Assembly: GCF_024436395.1 (NCBI RefSeq)
Contig: NZ_JAFMZO010000003.1
Span: 981,388 to 1,026,793 of the forward strand
Length of the DNA: 45,406 bases
Reading direction: 5' to 3'
Source of the DNA: Paradesertivirga mongoliensis
GTDB lineage: Bacteria; Bacteroidota; Bacteroidia; Sphingobacteriales; Sphingobacteriaceae
This document shows positions 42,770-45,406 of this stretch, one piece after another. The position numbers were made by a program, and so were the translations under genes. The stretch's first letter is position 1. Every line of letters begins with the position of its first letter. The notes below the pieces were generated by a model. It worked only from the letters and a program-made list of their open reading frames with translations. It was not told where the DNA came from and searched no databases.

Positions 42770-42998
42770 AATGGCAACCCCACCACCCTTCACCAACCTC
42801 CCCTACGAAGACCATGAATCCCGCAGTGCCGGGTAAAGTTTTGCCATCAGCGAGCCATGTGTGAAAGCAAAGGGCATTGGCTGGTGACCTTAAGCTCGGC
42901 CTCAGCGCTTGGGGGAGCCAGACGTAGCCCGCGCGCTGATGGCTGAACTGTGTGAGGGCTTTGAGCAAAAAGCACCTCGGGATTCATAAGGCGTTTTG

Positions 42999-43027
42999 GT
43001 CCTTTTGCGCCGTCAAAAGGACTAGGC
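42999..43027. repeat. Hairpin with GGACTAGGCC motif
   Basis: GTCCTTTTG (42999-43007), CGCCGT loop, CAAAAGGAC (43014-43022), continuing into GGACTAGGCC. It shares the AAAAGGACTAGGCC ending with the hairpin at 28658-28690. Confidence 0.6.
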
Positions 43028-43132
43028 CTCTCCGCGGCCATGAGCGGATCCGAGACAGGTGTTCATCAAACTCTCTCTAAGATAAACACTTCAAAACCAC
43101 TTACCTTATTATCCTCCCCAACTCCTCCACCC

Positions 43133-43192
43133 ATGCTGGCGCGAGCGTGTCGCTCGTGTCCGATGACTGTGACGTTTAGAAGATTATTACCT
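43133..43192. repeat. Palindromic dispersed repeat, unit 5 (partial)
   Basis: TGCTGGCGCGAGCGTGTCGC and TCGTGTCCGATGACTGTGAC, then TTTAGAAGATTAT, corresponding to the second half of the units near 38.2 kb. Confidence 0.6.
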
Positions 43193-43239
43193 GCCACTAG
43201 GTTTACACTTGTTCGTTGTCAAAAGTAGTATTAACGCCG

Positions 43240-43262
43240 TGTGCCCGGAGGGATTCGAACCC
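43240..43262 (-). other. tRNA 3'-end fragment, putative attachment-site scar
   Basis: On the minus strand GGGTTCGAATCCC followed by TCCGGGCACA is the T-loop with its 3' stem and the 3' strand of an acceptor stem. Sequence further 5' does not match a tRNA: the outer T-stem bases already mispair, and there is no anticodon arm. This is what an integrase leaves when an element enters a tRNA 3' end. The acceptor (CGGGCAC) would suit an Arg-type tRNA, but that is a guess. Confidence 0.65.
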
Positions 43263-43530
43263 GTTCTATTCTAGCGTGCAGTAAGATTTTATTCCTGCTA
43301 ATATCCAAGTCTTCACGAGACGCTAAAACCAGTATGGAAATCCTTTTGCAAGCATTTAACTACCATAAAATCCCCATTTTAATAACGGCGCCTCCTTACC
43401 TATCCAGTGCTGTATTTTTTCTGTAATTGACTTCCTGTGAGCAGCACCCAATAGCAATACGGCTGTTCTATAATTCATCGTGAAGTTATAAGGTTTCAAA
43501 TCCCCCACCAAAATATCAACACCCTCAAAT

Positions 43531-43556
43531 TGCTAATATTTTTAGCATTATATTTG
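43531..43556 (+). promoter_or_regulatory. umuDC promoter with overlapping palindrome
   Basis: TATATTTG at 43549-43556 is a perfect Bacteroidota -7 element (TAnnTTTG), 13 nt before the umuD ATG. Immediately upstream is the inverted repeat TGCTAA-TATTT-TTAGCA (43531-43547), with a TTG at its left edge. A repressor bound there would block the promoter, suggesting damage-inducible control. Confidence 0.6.
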
Positions 43557-43569
43557 CTCTGATTCAATT

Positions 43570-43998
43570 ATGATTAGAGGAATTCAACAACGGGCAGAGC
43601 AAAAGATTTCAGGGTTTCAGTCACCCGCAGACGACTATTTAGAAGGTCGATTGAATATTACAGATGTACTGGTAGTCGATCCCGAGTGCACCTTCTACTT
43701 TCAAATGGATAGCAACATGATGGTTAATCATGGTTTAAGGTCAGGAGATCTCCTGGTGATTGACCGCTCGCTAAAGCCGGTAAAAGATGCCATTGTGATA
43801 GCTTTTGTGGATGGTTGTTTTTATTGCAGACGCTATGATGTGGTGAATCAAAAACCGGCTCTCATTGGAGATGAAGACAGGATTGAAACAACAGACGGCC
43901 AGGTCTTGCAAATCTGGGGAGTGGTTACCTCCATCTGCAGAAATACACTTCCATTAAGTTTAAGAAAAGGAAAATACAGACGTGTTTGCACTTTGTGA
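43570..43998 (+). CDS. umuD: UmuD-like protein with both catalytic residues replaced
   Basis: 142 residues. It follows UmuD without gaps: GFQSPADDYLEGRLNITDVL (15-34), DPECTFYFQ, SGDLLVIDRSL, IVIAFVDGCFYCRRYDV. Where UmuD has GDSM the sequence is SNMM, so the catalytic Ser is Met50. Where UmuD has FTVKKL it has FYCRRY, so the catalytic Lys is Arg87. The protein therefore should not self-cleave. The N-terminal leader before the GF-x-SPA site is short (MIRGIQQRAEQKIS). The stop overlaps umuC by 17 nt, so it is still cotranslated. Confidence 0.85.
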   Translation: MIRGIQQRAEQKISGFQSPADDYLEGRLNITDVLVVDPECTFYFQMDSNMMVNHGLRSGDLLVIDRSLKPVKDAIVIAFVDGCFYCRRYDVVNQKPALIGDEDRIETTDGQVLQIWGVVTSICRNTLPLSLRKGKYRRVCTL

Positions 43999-45226
43999 TT
44001 GCAATAACTTTTATGTCTCTGCCGAAAGGATGTTCAAACCAGAGCTAAACGGACAGCCTGTGGTGGTGCTCTCCAATAATGATGGTTGTGTAATAGCCAG
44101 AAGCGAAGAAGCAAAAGCGTTCGGAATCAAAATGGGTGATCCCGAATTCCTTGTCCGCGACCTTATCAAGACGTACGACATTAAGGTATTCTCCAGTAAC
44201 TATGTGTTATACGGCGACATGTCTGGCCGTGTAATGTCAAATTTGGCCAGATGGTTTCCTAAACTGGATGTCTACTCCATTGATGAAGCCTTTGGCCTCT
44301 TGGATGGGGTCACAAACCTTGATACCTACATTCCCAAAGTTCGGGAATCTGTAGTGTTAAATACCGGTATTCCCGTTTCAATAGGCGTAGCGCCCAGTAA
44401 AACCTTAGCCAAACTAGCCAATAAACTCGCGAAGAAAAACGGGGGCACTTTGGTACTCGACACTGATGATAAGATAAGCAAGGCGGTGAAAGATTATCCT
44501 GTAGAAGATCTTTGGGGAGTAGGCCGGCAATACCTGAAGAAGTTTAAAGAACTGAACATTGAAACGGTTGGACAATTGCGGGAGATGCCCGAAATGTGGT
44601 TCAAGCAGCATATGACCATCATGGGTCAGCGTATGTGGAACGAGCTATGGGGACGCTCAGCTATCAATATCGACGACGCTCCGGTCACAAGAAAAGGCGT
44701 CAGTGTGAGCAGGTCTTTCAGGAATTATATTGAAGATGCCGATGTCCTTTCGGAAGCCCTTACCATGTACGCAAGCAGATTAGGCGAAAAGCTTCGAAAG
44801 GAGAAACTCTGCTGCCTTTATTTACAAGTATTCCTGTATACCAATGTTCACCGGGAAGACCACCCGCAGCATTACCCGAGCCAAACCCATAAGCTTGTGA
44901 TAGCGTCTAACAACACCCATGATCTGGTGAAAATTGCGACTAAGGTTTCGCGAATGCTTTTCAAACCCGGGATAAAGTACCGGAAGGCAGGCGTAATTGC
45001 AACCGGACTGATACCAGAGAACGAACTTCAGTATAACATATTCGACGAGCACGATGGCGGTGAAAAAGACGGTATTTCCAAAGCTATCGACACGATCAAC
45101 TTAGCTTATGGGAGAGGCACTATCCGTATGGCCAGTGAAGGCTATGAGAAGTCATGGAAGCTGAGACACGAATATCTGAGTAAAGGATACACTACCCGGT
45201 GGAATGATATTATAAAAGTAAAATAA
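43982..45226 (+). CDS. umuC: UmuC-type Y-family DNA polymerase V subunit
   Basis: 414 residues from a GTG (FALCDCNNFYVSAERMF at the start). Catalytic residues are recognisable in LCDCNNFYVS (first Asp, D6) and VYSIDEAFG (second Asp/Glu). HhH motifs lie around LWGVGRQYLKKFKELNIETV. The little-finger and C-terminal region carries KYRKAGVIATGLIPE and YNIFDE. The length is that of full UmuC. The start lies inside the umuD end, giving translational coupling with the modified UmuD. Confidence 0.93.
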   Translation: MFALCDCNNFYVSAERMFKPELNGQPVVVLSNNDGCVIARSEEAKAFGIKMGDPEFLVRDLIKTYDIKVFSSNYVLYGDMSGRVMSNLARWFPKLDVYSIDEAFGLLDGVTNLDTYIPKVRESVVLNTGIPVSIGVAPSKTLAKLANKLAKKNGGTLVLDTDDKISKAVKDYPVEDLWGVGRQYLKKFKELNIETVGQLREMPEMWFKQHMTIMGQRMWNELWGRSAINIDDAPVTRKGVSVSRSFRNYIEDADVLSEALTMYASRLGEKLRKEKLCCLYLQVFLYTNVHREDHPQHYPSQTHKLVIASNNTHDLVKIATKVSRMLFKPGIKYRKAGVIATGLIPENELQYNIFDEHDGGEKDGISKAIDTINLAYGRGTIRMASEGYEKSWKLRHEYLSKGYTTRWNDIIKVK

Positions 45227-45406
45227 GTTTGTTATGCCGATAGTCAGAATCAGATTCAATGGAAAGATCCATACCAGGAGAGTGACGTAGCACTGATACA
45301 CCAAATGCACCCAGTCGGACCGGCCTCAGAGGATTGAGCGTTTAAAAAGGTTGAAAGAAAGTTTTTAGAAAAAGAACATAATTAGCTGCAAGAAAGCAAT
45401 CCGGAG
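45227..45406. other. Window end without a supported gene
   Basis: 180 bp after umuC. An ATG at 45235 opens only 18 codons (MPIVRIRFNGKIHTRRVT) before a TAG. Nothing else is recognisable. Confidence 0.3.

Larger units (their letters stand above)
42770..43569. other. Intergenic region with hairpin, repeat unit and tRNA scar
   Basis: 800 bp with no gene that I can support. It contains a hairpin with the GGACTAGGCC motif (42999-43027), a partial copy of the palindromic repeat (43133-43192), a tRNA 3'-end fragment (43240-43262) and the umuD promoter (43531-43556). Confidence 0.6.

Noticed and set aside
42738..42968. Minus frames after ligD
   Set aside because: Sequence is a GC-rich repeat-like intergenic region; frames have no recognisable protein features.
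45235..45291. 18-codon frame after umuC
   Set aside because: Too short and ends in a stop; no evidence that it is translated.

Overview
The window comes from a member of the Bacteroidota, most likely a Sphingobacteriaceae-type genome. This rests on DUF6443/RHS proteins with Sec signals, an H1-like small basic protein, a perfect TAnnTTTG-type -7 promoter element before umuD, the scarcity of Shine-Dalgarno sequences, and the paralogous YD-repeat proteins. The genus is an inference. No complete RNA gene is present.

Left third (1-24.6 kb), nearly all on the minus strand. It holds the 5' part of a large YD-repeat (RHS-like) exported protein cut by the window edge, then a seven-gene operon resembling a partial type II secretion/pseudopilin apparatus (FN3 lipoprotein, GspC-like, MORN-like, GspK/PilX-like, two minor pseudopilins, GspF). 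Next comes a polymorphic-toxin region: a DUF6443/RHS protein with a variable C-terminal tip, its overlapping immunity gene, and downstream an array of further immunity-like genes. At least two of these are directly overlapped by orphan toxin-tip remnants, and one is a frameshifted DUF4262 gene. Upstream in the same operon, YD-repeat genes alternate with small Spy/CpxP-like coiled-coil exported proteins. About 550 bp of copy 1 and copy A are identical, and a decayed gspF scrap lies upstream of copy A, so the array grew by segmental duplication and is still being homogenised.

Middle (24.6-31 kb). An H1-like protein gene with a terminator; a module of two unrecognised proteins plus a DnaC-like ATPase; a divergent pair around a palindromic operator with an XRE regulator; and an ECF41-type sigma factor with its carboxymuconolactone-decarboxylase partner. 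Both of the latter carry recognisable ECF41 promoters, which reset their start codons.

Right-middle (31.2-39.5 kb), AT-rich and defence-island-like. (i) A plus-strand pair: an uncharacterised protein with a YLFYGRPAY motif overlapping a divergent DnaA-family ATPase with domain I-, III- and IV-like parts plus an N-terminal extension. (ii) A convergent minus-strand four-gene operon: PIN-like/coiled-coil/membrane protein, STAS-like+GHKL ATPase, STAS-like DUF4325 protein and a two-TM coiled-coil protein. (iii) A HEPN-type protein bordered by copies of a palindromic dispersed repeat. I consider (i) and (ii) the best candidates for undescribed systems.

Right end (39.6-45.4 kb), DNA repair. A small DUF3606-like protein, an exonuclease III-LigD (ligase+polymerase) fusion without a phosphoesterase domain, a tRNA 3'-end fragment that looks like an attachment-site scar, and a umuDC operon whose UmuD has lost both catalytic residues. 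Domain assignments are from motif reading only; no database search was run.
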